Assembly (NCBI GenBank): GCA_024195265.1
Contig: JAJLRJ010000006.1
Span: forward strand, 30,226,382 to 30,290,381
Origin: Dendrophyllia cribrosa
Taxonomy: Eukaryota; Cnidaria; Anthozoa; Scleractinia; Dendrophylliidae
Length of the DNA stretch: 64,000 nt
Direction: 5' to 3'
In this document: in pieces, positions 1 through 11,946 of the stretch
How the letters are laid out: each line of letters starts with the position of its first letter
Numbering within the stretch: position 1 is the stretch's first letter
Translations under genes and position numbers: made by a program
The notes under the pieces: model-generated
Databases searched by the model: none
The model's input: only the letters and a program-made list of their open reading frames with translations
Told to the model about the DNA's origin: nothing

Positions 1-1270
1 ACCATTTTCTATGGTATGTTAGAATGTTTTACTATTCTATGTTACTGTAGCCCCATTGCTGTTTTTGAGTAAGATTAAATTATTTTTACTACAACTGTAC
101 CACCATTGAGTTGTTGTCTTTTTTTGCACATCACTCTTTGGCAGCAGTAAACTCCTGCGATCTTAACCATGCAAGCAAATTGTGAATTGGGTTAGCAATT
201 ATTTGATACCCAATATGTAGAACAAAAACTACAGCAGTATCTAAAGGGAAAAGGTTAATTTGGGAGATAGCACTCACAAGCTTCAAAAATGGAATTTAAT
301 CGAGACAGCAGGAGTTTGTTTATCAGGAATACAGCTGACTTTCACCCAATCAAAATAAACAGAACACCACTGCATATTGTCCAGGACCCATGTCCACATG
401 TCCACATGTCCACAACATTACTATACATCCATTTTGAGACCAATTTTCCTTCGGACAAAAATTAATGAAGATGGGTTGGAGGGTGGTGGGAGGCTTTTGG
501 TACCCAGTGCCATAGCAGTTACAGCAACCCACAGCTCAAAACCCAAAACTGACCAGTACCAGCACCGCGATATATATACCAACGCCCCACTAATGAAGCA
601 TCGTGTAAACATGGCACATAACACCCCAGAGACGGGGTTACGTTACCCATGATAAATACATTGGTTTTGCTTTTATGACACTTGATTGAAAACCAATGTA
701 TATGTATGACAATGTTACATTTAATTGCTATTTTCTATGGTATGTTAGAATGTTTTACTATTCTATGTTACTGTAGTCCCATTGCTGTTTTTGAGTAAGA
801 TTAAATTATTTTTACTACAACTGTACCACCATTGAGTTGTTTCTTTTTTGTAGGACATCACTCTTCAGCAGCAGTAAACTCCTGCGATCTTAACCATTCA
901 AGCAAATTGTGAATTGGGTTAGCAATTATTTGATACCCAATATGTAGAACAAAAACTACAGCAGTATCTAAAGGGAAAAGGTTAGTTTAGGAGATAGCAC
1001 TCGCAAGCTTCAAAAATGGAATTTAATCGAGACAGCAGGAATTAGCTGTATTCCTGAAAAACAGACTTTCACCCAATCAAGATAAACAGAACACCACTGC
1101 ATATTGTCGAGGACCCATGTCCACAACATTACTATACATCCACTTTCAGACCAATTTTCCTTCTGACAAAATTAATGAAGATAGGTTGGAGGGTGGTGGG
1201 AGGCTTTTGGTACCCAGTGCCATAGCAGTTACAGCAACCCACAGGTCAAAACCCAAAACTGACCAGTAGC
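1..1270. repeat. Direct tandem duplication, ~725-bp period
   Basis: Sequence from about 4-560 recurs at about 728-1268 with only scattered substitutions and small indels. The first unit has an extra short run of the motif ccacatgt near 392-412 that the second unit lacks. The first unit probably begins before the window. No coding potential is convincing in either unit; the short open frames differ between the two copies. This is probably part of a longer tandem array or a transposon-internal duplication. The similarity is seen directly; its origin is unknown. Confidence 0.85.
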
Positions 1271-1514
1271 AGCTCCCATTTATTTTATTTTAAGAAGACA
1301 GGGGACTAAGTACAAGTTAAATGAAAGCGGACTGGGAACAAAAATGTCTCAACTTTAAATTTCGGGGCCATTGCCGGCATACAACCCAACCTCTCCAGTC
1401 AAATCAAAAATTCCATCTCTCCCTCCCACATCTCTAAAATTTTGCAGTGCATCCTCCCCCAAGCTTCGCGAGGTTCTGCGAGACATATTTCTAGTAGTAA
1501 AATATTCTCCTGTG

Positions 1515-1739
1515 TCAAACTTTCCAAAAATTAAATGTCTCCTTTAGAACTTCAATATGAATATCATTGTCCTTTAGCCAGGACAAAACATCTTTTGTCT
1601 CCCATTCAACAACTGAACTCAAGTACTTATCTGTTAGCTTTTGTTTGGCACTACATGGAATTTGTTTTTTAACAAGGAATATTTGATAGATCTGTTTAGA
1701 AGAGGTATCAAGGATTGGAACCAAAGTTTTATTGTCCAT
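1515..1739 (-). CDS. Hypothetical 74-residue ORF, faint SAM-domain-like segment
   Basis: A 75-codon reading frame with ATG at 1739. The second half contains a W-x-T-x-D-V-x-x-W-L pattern (residues about 46-55) that resembles the start of a SAM domain, but the five-helix domain is not complete. It could be one exon of a transposon-associated gene or a chance ORF. No neighbouring exon was recognised. The assignment is weak. Confidence 0.2.
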   Translation of the reverse strand: MDNKTLVPILDTSSKQIYQIFLVKKQIPCSAKQKLTDKYLSSVVEWETKDVLSWLKDNDIHIEVLKETFNFWKV

Positions 1740-3110
1740 CTTGCAGGGCTTCTGATAGGGTGCGAAAAAATTTGGAATTTATGCGGCACTTTTAAGGGGG
1801 GAGAAACTTAACTACAAGGTGGTTGCTATGGAAGAGTTCCAAACGTCATATAATGAGTTTCTTTACTTCCTCGGCTATGATGTTTGGTCACGTTCATTCT
1901 GTTAATTCATTCAAGCATATCTCATTTGCAGCCATAAATATGTTTAATATCGACAGCTGTTGATATCTATTTTTTGCTTGGCATAGGTGATTTGTTAATG
2001 TTTTTTTTTTCACAGCATACATAGAAAATGTTTCCATTTGCCCGGGGCTAGCAGGTTTTAGCTGTTACTTGCCTGGATTACATGTTAACGTGCATGTACA
2101 TCTAACATCCACCTGTTTTTTGTTTGTTTGTTTGTTTCCAATGACTAATGTGTGTTCTAGATGTCACAGAGGCCTTGTATTAATTTAATTAAGGACAGTC
2201 ATCCTGGTACCAACTGGGCAACCTTGAAAACTAGTTTTCTTTGTACTGGGCACTTAAACAATGTAATAATGTATTTGCCCAAAATGTCCAATTTAATTTC
2301 ACTTCAGTTGTATTTCACTTTAGTTGTATTTCACTTCAGCCCTTTGTCCAGGGCTCTGCCTCAACCGACCATACACACCTAACACAACAAAAGTAACTTG
2401 AACAAAGTAGAAAAGTTTCTGTGGGCTATGCAAACTTGATACAGTTGAAGCTATGCATCAGTAGCTAATCAAAAATAACACAGTCAAACCTAACGTAAAA
2501 GTGTACACACTCTTCACTCTAGCTGCAGAACTATAATATTATATAGCATTCCCTGACAGTGAATGTTCGCTTAAACATTATTATAAAAGGATCAAAGATT
2601 AGTATTAATAAACGATTAATAACCAAGATACACATATTACAATTTTACAGTAACAATAATAACTTGAGCAAGCCGGTTTTCTGAGCACCAAACATTTGCT
2701 TTTTTGTCTAAATATTGCATAACTATTAGTGGTGTAGAATAAAAATCTCCTGTAAAATAAAAGAGAAAAAAAAACAACAAAACTAGCTGCAAATTGCAGA
2801 ACTCTGAAACATACAGTATAATGCCAAAATATAAAACCTGAATGGTTAAATGAATTCCACCAAATAACATATCTTCTCACAACAGACTTTAAGGTGGTAC
2901 TTCTATACTACATGTAATTTCTATCAGTTTCGTGGCTGCTACATGTACATGTAAGAGCTAGGCATTGATAACCTCTGCCTCTGTGTTTTACGCCAATTAC
3001 TGTGTGGAAGCATTTAACAGTTTGCAGTGAGTTAGTTTTTACACAGTGATTAACCATGACAAAACAGTCTGCCAAATAGTGTCACTTTGAACAATTAGCT
3101 TTTCTTTAAC
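1740..3110. other. No recognisable gene
   Basis: An AT-rich stretch containing short ttg/ttt runs and scattered short ORFs. None resembles a known family and none has good splice context. Nothing further can be supported. Confidence 0.6.
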
Positions 3111-4420
3111 CACTGGTACACTTGTTTAACTTCGCTCAGTTGTGGTAAGGTAAAAGGGCCAACACCAACAATAGCAACAGGTTCATAAAACACATTTGAA
3201 CTGTGGACTCTGTCAATATCATCCCGTCTTGGCCAGTCGAACACTTTTGATCCACTAGAAACTGTAGAGTACAGGAACTTGAAATCAATGAAAGAACCAT
3301 CAGGACTTCCCAGGGCTCGGCCAAAGTAGTATGCCTTCTGGTACTCAACAGCATAATATGCAGTTCTTGCTCATGCTACTATACAATCATGACACCTGAT
3401 GTTGTTGATGAACTTACTGCCTGGAACTGGTGATTGAAGAAGAAAACACCTGGCAAACATGCACAGAAACACACCACTATTAATGCTGTTTTCCTGTTGT
3501 GGAATGTCCTTTGGTGTGTTTTTCAAAAAGCACCACTGCTTTACATCGAGGCTGCTATCCACCTGCTGCAGTAACTTCCACATCTTGGTAATGGCAATCT
3601 CTGCAAATGGCTTTGTAAAAGACCCTGCCTTGCTGTCCAAAACTAGAACTCGTTTATTTTGGGCAGAACAACATGGAGGAACCAGTGCTTGCTAAGGCCT
3701 GGATTACATGGAACCAGAACAGTATCCAGCTTTGTCAGAGGGCCTTTTCCTTTCAGGAGATCTTTAATTGGTTTGTTGCCAAATCCTTTCTCAAATGCCT
3801 CCCACCCCAGAGTTTCTATGTTCAGACCTTTAGAAAGATTTGCAGTTGCAATGAGTTGCAAATACGCTTCAATAACAAAGTTAGGTCATTGTCTTCTTCA
3901 CGTGGTTTACCACCATAAAGACTTTCAAGATACAGCTTATCAATCATACTGCTTCCTTGGAATTTGACTGAACATTGAGCAAACAGTTAAGAGCGGGTTC
4001 TCTGTGTTCTTGTGAACTGCAACTTGCTTCTGCGTTGAACCTCTGCGCTGTACTCTGGTCCAGTCCATAAATCACCCTAATAGCTGCTGTACATTGAAGG
4101 TTCGTAGTAGACATATCACTGGCTGTTTCTGCAATTTCTTCCTTTCTTTCCCCTACCAAATCTGTTTTATGCCAAGAAATGCATTGAGGTTTGGATACGG
4201 AGAGGTTCCATTTGCTTTCTTCCATTTGTACGCCATTTCGGGCTCTTTGGGTTTTGGCCCATCAGTCTTCTTCCTTTTGTTCTCTTTTTGCACTTCCCCT
4301 GTACGGGTGTTGGTGTCTTTAGTCTGTGGAGCTGGCTGGGGATATTGGTCTTTTTTTCTGAGCGGTGAACAACCTGGGAAACTCATTTGCCTCACCTGGC
4401 ACTGGCTCCTCTTTAGGAGT
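3110..4420 (-). pseudogene. Ulp1/SENP-like (C48) cysteine peptidase, broken
   Basis: Read on the minus strand, several frames joined by frameshifts encode a C48-type (Ulp1/SUMO-protease fold) peptidase common in transposon-associated proteins. Visible landmarks are a KHWFLHVVLPK segment near 3660-3690, containing the catalytic-His position; an LDS segment at about 3630-3640, containing the catalytic-Asp position, just after a frameshift; and an IPQQ segment followed by NSINSGVFLCM near 3475-3510. In this family the last segment normally carries Asp-Cys before Gly-Val-Phe; here it reads Asn-Ser, so the nucleophile is lost. A C-terminal piece at 3115-3355 has a WPRRDDxDxVH motif seen in many cnidarian transposon proteins (my recollection of the family, not checked). 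An Arg/Lys/Pro-rich segment at 4150-4395 may be a linker. It lies immediately downstream of a hAT transposase on the same strand, so it may be transposon cargo. Confidence 0.6.
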
Positions 4421-4479
4421 GACTTTCAGACTTGTTTGATGCTTTACTACGTGAATGTGTTGTCCCTTTCCCGCTCATT

Positions 4480-6232
4480 TGAATACCTCATCCAGAATAT
4501 CATTGTATGCAGAACATGACCTTTCTACATCATGGTTGTACAGTAGCATGATGCCAACTTGTACAGCTCAGGCAGGTTGCTTTCCTTTGACTTCAAAACA
4601 AAGTCATGTCGAAGTTACCATCCTTGTTGTGTTTCACCACCAAAGGACGCAGGTGGTTGACGTAAAGGTCCCACTCATCTCTTGGCACTGCTTCGAATCC
4701 AGGGATGCTAGCTATGGAGTCAAAGTTCTGCTCTGCATCAATCAGATTTCTGGGATCAAGTACTTGAATTTCCTCAAGAAACTTTGAAGCAGGTTGTGCC
4801 CTGTCCACAAAATATTTATAGAGTTTAGCATGAGCATCATTGAAGGCTGAATTGAAAAGAAATATCAGTTCCTTCTCTTGGCCGGTAAAATCTTCATCGG
4901 AACAAAATTCAAGATCTTTCTCTTCCACCTTAGTATTAGCATGGAGGTACTGCAACAAGCCCTCCATTTTCGCATGTGCCTGGGTGGCATGTGGCATTCG
5001 CTCCTGAAAATAATTCAGGTAAACCATGAGAGTTGGTGCCTTGACTTTCAGAAAGGTAAGTTGCACACGAAGCTTCTTCATGAAACTTTCATCCTGATAC
5101 ATTTACTCCAACCGTAAGAGGGAATTACTGGCAGTATTTCTCCCTCGATCAAGTTCCTCTTGTACAAAATCTTTGAAGAGGTAATAGAACTCAGCATGAT
5201 AAAGGACCGCATCAAACCAGGCACTCCAACTTTTGGTAGCGGGGTTCGGTAGCATCGTGACACTGTCTCCTAACCTCGAGACCCTTTCCAGGAAATTTAA
5301 AAATCTGCTTTTCCTCCCACTAGGCATGAAGAAGAGATTGCGAAAACACTTCACAAACTCAGTCACCTCTTTAAAACCCTTTTCAAAATCTGAAGCCACA
5401 AGAGTTACAGTGTGGCTGTGTCAAGTAATGTGAACACAAAAAGGGAATAAGCAGGAAAGGGTGTCACAAAATGTCTTCTTCATGTACGCCACATTGTCTG
5501 AATTGAAAACACAGACGTCATCATAATCTATCCCATATTTGTGCACAGTTTTCAAAACTGCCTGAGACATGGTTCTGTTGTTTGTTGCATTTAAAAAAGG
5601 AGTGTCTAGTAAATATGCAACAGAACCGCCATTGAGGGAAAGTTCATCAAAGTCGAGCAAAGCCGCCATGACATCTAAAACATACCGGCCTTCATCATCG
5701 CTCAGCTCGTCTACAATCAACACCAATCGTTTGTTCTTGATCATCTCTTTCAGGTCAGCCTTTTCTGCCTGGTAAATGTCAAACAGGTAATAATCGCGTA
5801 GTTGCGAACATTTGGGAATGGTTCCGCCATTAACAATACGAGATTGTACAAACTCTCTCATCATGGGGTTGTTAGACTTGTGAAGAGGAATGTTAGCGCT
5901 GGTACACACCTTGATCCACTCCTGACAAATACGAACTTTCTCAATTTGTGCTGTTGTTTTACAGTTCAAAACCGTTTTCAGGGTTTGTTGCTTCCCACCC
6001 TCATTTTTTTCCGCATTCTGCTTGTGTGCCTCAGCTTCAAGGTGCTTGTCCACCACAAGCTTTAGTAGATGATCAACCACTATGTTGCATGAAGAGCAAA
6101 ACAACAGACCATCGTCAACACGAAACGTTCCTTCGGGGTACTTTCTTGCCCTGTCTTTTGCCGAAACATTTACAGGAAGGTGCGATCTTTTTTTCTCCTG
6201 CGAAGAAGCCCCTGGGTTTTAACAACAAACAT
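4480..6232 (-). pseudogene. hAT-superfamily transposase (CGG-binding-protein-like), broken
   Basis: Minus-strand frames encode a hAT transposase. The N-terminal zinc-binding region (about 6080-6190) has AKDRARKYPEGTF followed by LLFCSSCN, the hallmark shared with vertebrate CGBP1, itself derived from a hAT element. The continuous block 6104-5421 covers the start of the catalytic core. It continues in other frames at 5399-5103 and 5102-4593. The C-terminal dimerisation region is readable at 4480-4595 (LPELYKLASCYCTT, then VERSCSAYNDIL) but is split by frameshifts and stops. At least four frame breaks make this a dead copy. Terminal inverted repeats and an 8-bp target duplication were not identified. 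Confidence 0.8.
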
Positions 6233-6239
6233 CCATAAC

Positions 6240-6890
6240 GAGGATGTTTGTTTCAATTAAAACAAAATTATTACATATTGCAAGCGACTATCAATGTCAT
6301 CTTAAAAATATATCAACGATTGTCATTGGTGTATTTACAGAAATAGATTGATCACTCGCTTAATATTGAAAACCAGCACCAGGTCCCCGACATGTAAAAT
6401 GATGCATAGAACACCCGTTTACGAATGCTTCCAGATGACTTTTCAAAGATAAAACGCCTTGAGATGACATTTAAATTATTGGAGAACTTAGCATTAAGCA
6501 AGCTTTTTCTCTTTTTTTCTTAAATTGTGCGATTTGTTGCGATTCTAGGTCAATTATGCGAAATCGCAACATCGAACATATCAGAAGCCCTGATCTTGAT
6601 TGTTGGAGTACTAGGAATGGGATCAATCGGTAATGCATCAGTGGAAGCTTTATCAAGAGCGCGCCATTTAGTTAACAATACTCACGAGAAAGAATCTTTG
6701 TTCAGGATATGCCAGTGGAGTGCTGTAATACGAAAATGAATTATTTACGGAGAGTAAATCACCTATCTTTAAGGGGTCGCAAAATTTTAGTCCATTTTCA
6801 TGGGTCTCAAAGTCGTTTTTTGAGTGATTCTCCATGCCTTGTGGTCTCAAATTTTTTGCGAAGCTGTCTCGGAATCTCGATTTTAATTTT
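6240..6890. other. No recognisable gene
   Basis: This stretch follows the 5' end of the hAT transposase. It presumably includes its 5' untranslated region and terminal sequence. No coding similarity was seen on either strand. Confidence 0.5.
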
Positions 6891-6892
6891 TG

Positions 6893-7022
6893 ACAAAGCT
6901 GTTTCTGAGACTCGATTAACTGTCTCTGATTGAGATTCTCTGCATCTCAACTAACTGTCTCTGATCGAGATTCTCTGTGTCTCGACTAACTGTCTGATCG
7001 AGATTCTCTGCGTCTCGACGTT
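6893..7022. repeat. Short tandem repeat, ~50-bp unit (tctgatcgagattctctg)
   Basis: About three degenerate copies of a unit containing aactgtctctgat, cgagattctctg and tctcgac lie in tandem. The array is too short and irregular to be a satellite; it resembles subterminal repeats of a DNA transposon. No coding role is evident. Confidence 0.7.
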
Positions 7023-7274
7023 TTTGGATACGGTTATTAAAGGTATTGTTTTTATTTGCTCGATAGCTTTCGGTGGCTTTACCGTAATACATGTATCATT
7101 TGATTCATACGGGTGAAACGTTCAGGCGTTTTTTCACATTTCAGAAGCTTTAGCTGATGTTATTTCGGACGAAACTAGTATTGAAATAAAGTATGTCAGC
7201 CATTACAACTGTAAATGTGCGATGTATTGATGGCAAGGTTACTATTTGTGACCCTGCACAGGAAAACGTACCTT

Positions 7275-7515
7275 AACGCTTATCCGTTAAACAGGTAAAA
7301 ACGGACTGATAGCTAACGGACGGCTAACGGATAGCTAACGGCCTTCAAAGCGTTTTAACGTTTTGCCCAAATGCTCTAATGGCTAACGGTTAATGAAAGC
7401 TTCTTAACGGTTGCACAATTTCATCTAACGGCTGGCTTGGGTAGTTAAGCGGTTAGGCAAAAACTCTAACGGATGCCGTAAAAGCGTTAAATGCCTACCA
7501 TTTACATATGTAACG
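7275..7515. repeat. Dense cluster of TAACGG hexamers
   Basis: The hexamer taacgg, or the close forms ttaacg and gttaagcgg, recurs roughly ten times in about 240 bp with irregular spacing. TAACGG matches the consensus Myb recognition element (YAACKG). Subterminal clusters of transposase-binding hexamers are also typical of some DNA transposons. No coding sequence overlaps. The motif count is direct observation; either role is inference. Confidence 0.6.
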
Positions 7516-8419
7516 GTGGAGCAATGACTTTGAAACAGATAGCGTGTAGTGGTGGCTCGCATTCCACTGTAGTTATTAATTATTGCGTTCGACGAAGGAG
7601 AACGCATTCTATTTCAATCCCTTTTCCTGCGGGTATCTATCTTGATGCCATATGATTTCAGGGTTTGGACGCCATCTTGGACTGGCTGGCTGCCACAAAT
7701 GGCCTCGATCTCATGTCGGCCGCCGGGAACTGGTATTTACAAGTGCAGTGAAATTACTTTCGACGACGACCATTTTTCTGTTTTTGTTATAATTCGTGCT
7801 GTCCTTCGTGTTTTCTTCTGCCTTTGCTGTTTTTTCGCAGTTTTCCCCAAGGTAAGTGAAGTTTTGTAGATTTATTCGAACTTCCCCTTGAAAATATGAC
7901 TGAAGCTACCGTATCAGAAAACTATGCAGTGGTATGTTTTCTAGGAAACACGCTGCGATTCGCCCCGACTACGATAGCGAGTTGTGATGTGTCAATTCAG
8001 CTGCTTTTCTTAGGAGATTCGACTTCTCTCTGCGCTCAGACTGGTGGGACTCGACCAATATAAAACTCCAGGAATCTCATATGTAGCTCGTAGCAGGAAT
8101 AAAACATTATCATCATATGTTATTGAGCCAATGACCTATGAGCGGTTAACAAGTTTAAAATTGCGGTATCGACTGACTCGGGAAGACAAACTAGACCGAA
8201 TGGCATTATCACAATAAATTTCATAACACTGAACACCATCATTAGTTGTTATAATCCAACCAAAGTGTTTAGACATGGTTTTACAGCTAGGGGAATGTAT
8301 GTGCTTCCCCCGATTAATAGTTTATATTATGAGACTTGCAAGAATATAATTTGTCAATTAGGTAAGTAGGACAAACATGTGTTAAAGGTAATTTACTCTT
8401 AGTTTAATTTTCCCTCACT

Positions 8420-8647
8420 TCAAGTTTTTTTGCTCTTATCTTCTTTTCTCAGGTTATCTACCCATGCCTTATGTAAGGTGAGTCCTTGACTTTTGTGAAT
8501 TGTTATTGCCCATGCAAGTGCAAGAGGAAGCTGCTGTCTTTCATGGAAGCCATCTGATAATTGATAATTGAGCTGAGGCAGTGACTGGGCATATGGGTAC
8601 ACAAGATGGAAGACTGTGACTGAGAGATGGACCTTTGTAGACGTCAA
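8420..8647 (-). pseudogene. PIF1/Helitron helicase C-terminal fragment
   Basis: The minus strand encodes RQQLPLALAWAITIHKSQG (about 8480-8545), the conserved late helicase motif of PIF1-family helicases, in which the AxTxHKxQG core contacts ATP and DNA. Only about 35 residues match and the reading frame loses similarity on both sides. No Walker A segment, HUH domain or Helitron end (TC...CTRR hairpin) was seen, so this is a transposon-derived scrap, probably from a Helitron or a PIF1 gene. Confidence 0.6.
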
Positions 8648-8649
8648 AT

Positions 8650-10560
8650 TTTACAATAACTGCTATTGCCAAATCAGGTTATTTATTTTTGGTTTTAAAC
8701 ATAAACTAACGAATATTTGAATAAATTTTTTTTCAAAAGAAGAGTTTGTTGTCCATTTTTATGTGTTTGTTCATTAATTTCATAGGTTGAAAAGCGATTT
8801 TATGTAAACAAAACAAGACTTGGATTTTATAGTTCTAAACTGAAAATATCCAGAGAATATGACGATATAATAACGGCCACTCCTTGACCAGCCCCCCTCC
8901 TCCCACCCCCACCGCCTATTGGACCTCACCTCCTCCTCCCACTTCCTCAACCCCTCGTACCATCACCCCACCCTGTCGAACGCACTCCCCTAATTTCCAA
9001 TTACTACTAGTTTTTAGCTCAATAAGACGACAACCAGCTGCTGTTACCAGACGGCGAGAAAGCGGCAGAAATCAAGTGATAAAAATCACAGCGTGCCTCA
9101 AATTTCAAGTTTTCCCCGTGTGAAAAATGAGAGTATTTAGTGTACATGAATATTGAGAGTCCTAGCTAGAGATTTGGAAACATTGCCGACTCTGGCGGCT
9201 GTATTCGCCCGAGAGGTAAAAATGTTAATTTGCATAATGTAAAAGTAATTTGAAACCTTTCCAGTAACGCATAACGCAGTTGTTTAATAAAACATCTCGC
9301 AATCAGACACGAAAATATATCCAGTTTTTATTCCTCTGTATCCAAAACACAGAGAAGAAAATTAAATGAAAAAGTGATCACTTTAAGGTTATTTTCGCCC
9401 GAGAAACATTCACTAGCGCAAGCGAAACTCGCAAGAAACGTATCGCAAAACACCGCGTGCATTGTTTACATCTTCAATCGGCGGTGAATTTTTGCACCCA
9501 AAGTTTCAGTAGGCTGTTCTGTTCCTCCAACTTCATGAAATAAAAATTCATGAAAGGCAAACAAGGAAAGAAGTTCACTGTTCACTTCTGTTCACTTCTT
9601 ATCACTTCTTATCACACCACTGTTCACTTCTTTAATATTGAATTAGCGCTATGTATTCGTCTAAATCTTCTTCATGTTCGTTTAAACATGTTTTAAGGGA
9701 GTTTCCGTCATGAAGGTATCATAGAATTAATCGCGAGTGTCAAACACTTTCGCAGTGTCTTCTTGAGTAATTTCCTAACGCATATTGAATATGACTGTCA
9801 GATGCATCAGAGAAAACACAACTCGCACTTTATCACATTCGCCTCGCATTGACAAACAACAGGTATGTACTCCATCGGGTCAAACGAGAGAAATTTGCAA
9901 AAGTTAATTAAAGTACTTTAAAATTAAGGTTGTCAGTTTCACTGTTTAAAGTTTAATATATTAACAATACACTGTCAATTCACTAAACGTTTTGAAAGTT
10001 CACTAAAAAAAAGTTCTAAGCGTTTGAAAACTATGAACCGCATATTAATTGTCGACGCCATTTGCTAACACAATTTTGCTCAGGCACGAAGCTCATTATT
10101 TTGAGCCGAAAAGATAGTTACATAAACTAATTATTTTACACATCCTTGCCACGTTTTCACTTAATATTAAATGAAATCCCACTAAATACAACAAAAAACA
10201 CCTCGGACGTGTGAGCAATGTGAAGGTTTGAACAAGCCCATTCCCATCCCCAGAGTTGCGCAATACTGCATAATTGTGCACTACCAAAACAGCCTTTGTA
10301 ACTTGTCTAACTTGGGCACCTCCGCCAAAGTAATTAGCCATTTCAATAACATATCCTGACCTTTGTATATACCGCTCTAATTGTTTTAACAATATGCGAG
10401 TCTCACACAAGCACACAATCCATGTTTGTTCAACACTCTACTTTATTTATAAAACGTTACTTAAATATCACACTTTTCTTAACTATAAATTCCAAAAGGA
10501 TCACTAGAAATGATGCATGTAAAAAGAGAGCATAAAAAATATTTACAAAGTTTAATGCAA
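8650..10560. other. No recognisable gene; C-rich tract and short repeats
   Basis: A cytosine/CTCC-rich tract lies at 8885-8990 and a short tandem repeat of the unit ttcacttc at about 9575-9632. The rest is AT-rich without convincing coding frames. Confidence 0.5.
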
Positions 10561-10567
10561 TGCCTTT

Positions 10568-11946
10568 TCTTTAGGTCTCTCTACCAGCGAACGTGCTTGC
10601 ACGACACCTTGCATTTATTTTTGTTTTGATAAACCTCCATTGTTTATCCTCTTCTAACGCTGATTCCAAGGGGAACTTGGCAAAAACTAACACTTTCAAA
10701 GAATTTAATTTGTTACTATTGAGACATTGTTTGCCATGGGTGCCATCAGTATTGCTTTGGCTCAATTCTTCCTTGTTGAAGAAGTATGGCAAGAGCCTCA
10801 TGGGACATCTGTGTCTTTCGACTTCTTTGTCCAGGGCTGCTCGGACACCTTGCACTCTCCTTGGGGTAACACAACTTCAAATTACTTCTTCTCTGACTGT
10901 TACTTCTAAATTGTCGATGGCACTTTCGGTAGTAAGAGGTGGTAAAGGAGTTGATGGCATTATTGGCGTACCTAAGGGACTTCTGTCAACTTCGCTCAAT
11001 CTTGAAAAAGTGTCGACGTCAATCGTCGGTAGGTATTGATGGGGAAAAATGCTTGCAGCCAAGTTTATTAAAAAAGGGGGATAATCGCTCGCTCTCTGTA
11101 CTGTAAAAAGAAACATTGAAACAAAATTACGCAAATACTGTATTTACTCGATAGCGCTATCCCAGGTTTAGGATACACAATGTACGCCAAGGTCATTTTA
11201 ATGTCATTAATAATGAAGAAAAAGGTAAGTTTAGACTACGAGAAGTCTCTTTTTTTCTCTCAGGGATAGTCGAGCGGGCAAGAAAAGAGCTATTTTCTCT
11301 TTTTCATGTGTCGCGTCTCCCCGCGGCAAGCAATTTTCGCAAGCGCTCGCGTCCTCGCCCACTCGACTATCCCGGAGAGAAAAAAGGGACTACTCGTAGT
11401 CTAAGGTAAGTTGGTCCAGGAATTTTTATTTTTGCTAGTAACCGTATGTGACTCATGTATGACAGCATTGCAGCGCAGATTATGTTGCAGTACGTACTGG
11501 ACATCTTTTTTTTTTGGAATAGCCTACCCAGAACTGCATCGATGAATAAAAAAAAGTAATAAGCGCCACGGCGTGGCTAGATTGCACTTGAAAAACCACT
11601 CCAGCAGTCGTGTTCTAATGCTTCTACCGGCAGCCAGTCCTGCAGATTTTCCAGTAAATACAGCAATGATATTATTTAAATTTGCGTAGTAGGCAATGTA
11701 GCAGACCAGATTGAGCTTTTATTACTGGGGTTTTTATCAGTGTCAATTTGGTAAAAATCGGTCCTTTAACTGAATTCTTCATTCAAAACAACTTAGACCG
11801 TAATGAATGAATAAACCATGTTGCTATATATAATCATGTCTATGGATTTTTCCCAACTTACCACATACTCTAAGGAGTCCAGCCGCCGTTCGATCCCAGA
11901 CAGCTGTCTCCATTGCGCCGAGCTTGTCTTCGAACTTTTCCATCAT
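10568..11946 (-). pseudogene. BEN-domain-like gene, last two exons, in-frame stop
   Basis: Two minus-strand exons fit together. The first (11946-11862) has a cggcag acceptor and a gtaagt donor and ends in phase 1. The second (11100-10568) has a tttttacag acceptor and continues in the same phase. The exon junction reads through without a break. The C-terminal ~95 residues (10855-10571) contain the pattern GKQCLNSNKLNSLKVLVFAKF, which resembles a BEN-type DNA-binding domain; this is my recollection of cnidarian relatives and is moderate at best. An in-frame TGA at 10877-10879 separates the linker from this domain, so the copy is either truncated or dead. The first exon starts with an in-frame ATG, but upstream exons may exist. 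The intron holds a MITE. Confidence 0.5.
11224..11405. mobile_element. Palindromic MITE with ~40-bp inverted ends
   Basis: The ends are agactacgag...gggatagtcgagcgggc and its approximate complement gcccactcgactatccc...actcgtagtct. The two halves could fold into a long hairpin. It has no coding capacity. It lies in the intron of the BEN-like gene. The flanking tta/taa fits a TA- or TTA-type target duplication. It is probably mobilised by a Tc1/mariner- or Harbinger-like transposase; which one is unknown. Confidence 0.75.

Noticed and set aside
4094..4519. 141-codon plus-strand ORF
   Set aside because: It is antisense to the Ulp1/hAT coding remains and has no motif of its own.
7275..7515. TAACGG repeats as interstitial telomere
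   Set aside because: The animal telomere repeat is TTAGGG; the copies here are irregularly spaced and not in tandem.
8884..9123. Pro/Thr-rich plus-strand ORF
   Set aside because: A by-product of a CTCC-rich tract; no start context, splice sites or homologous domain.
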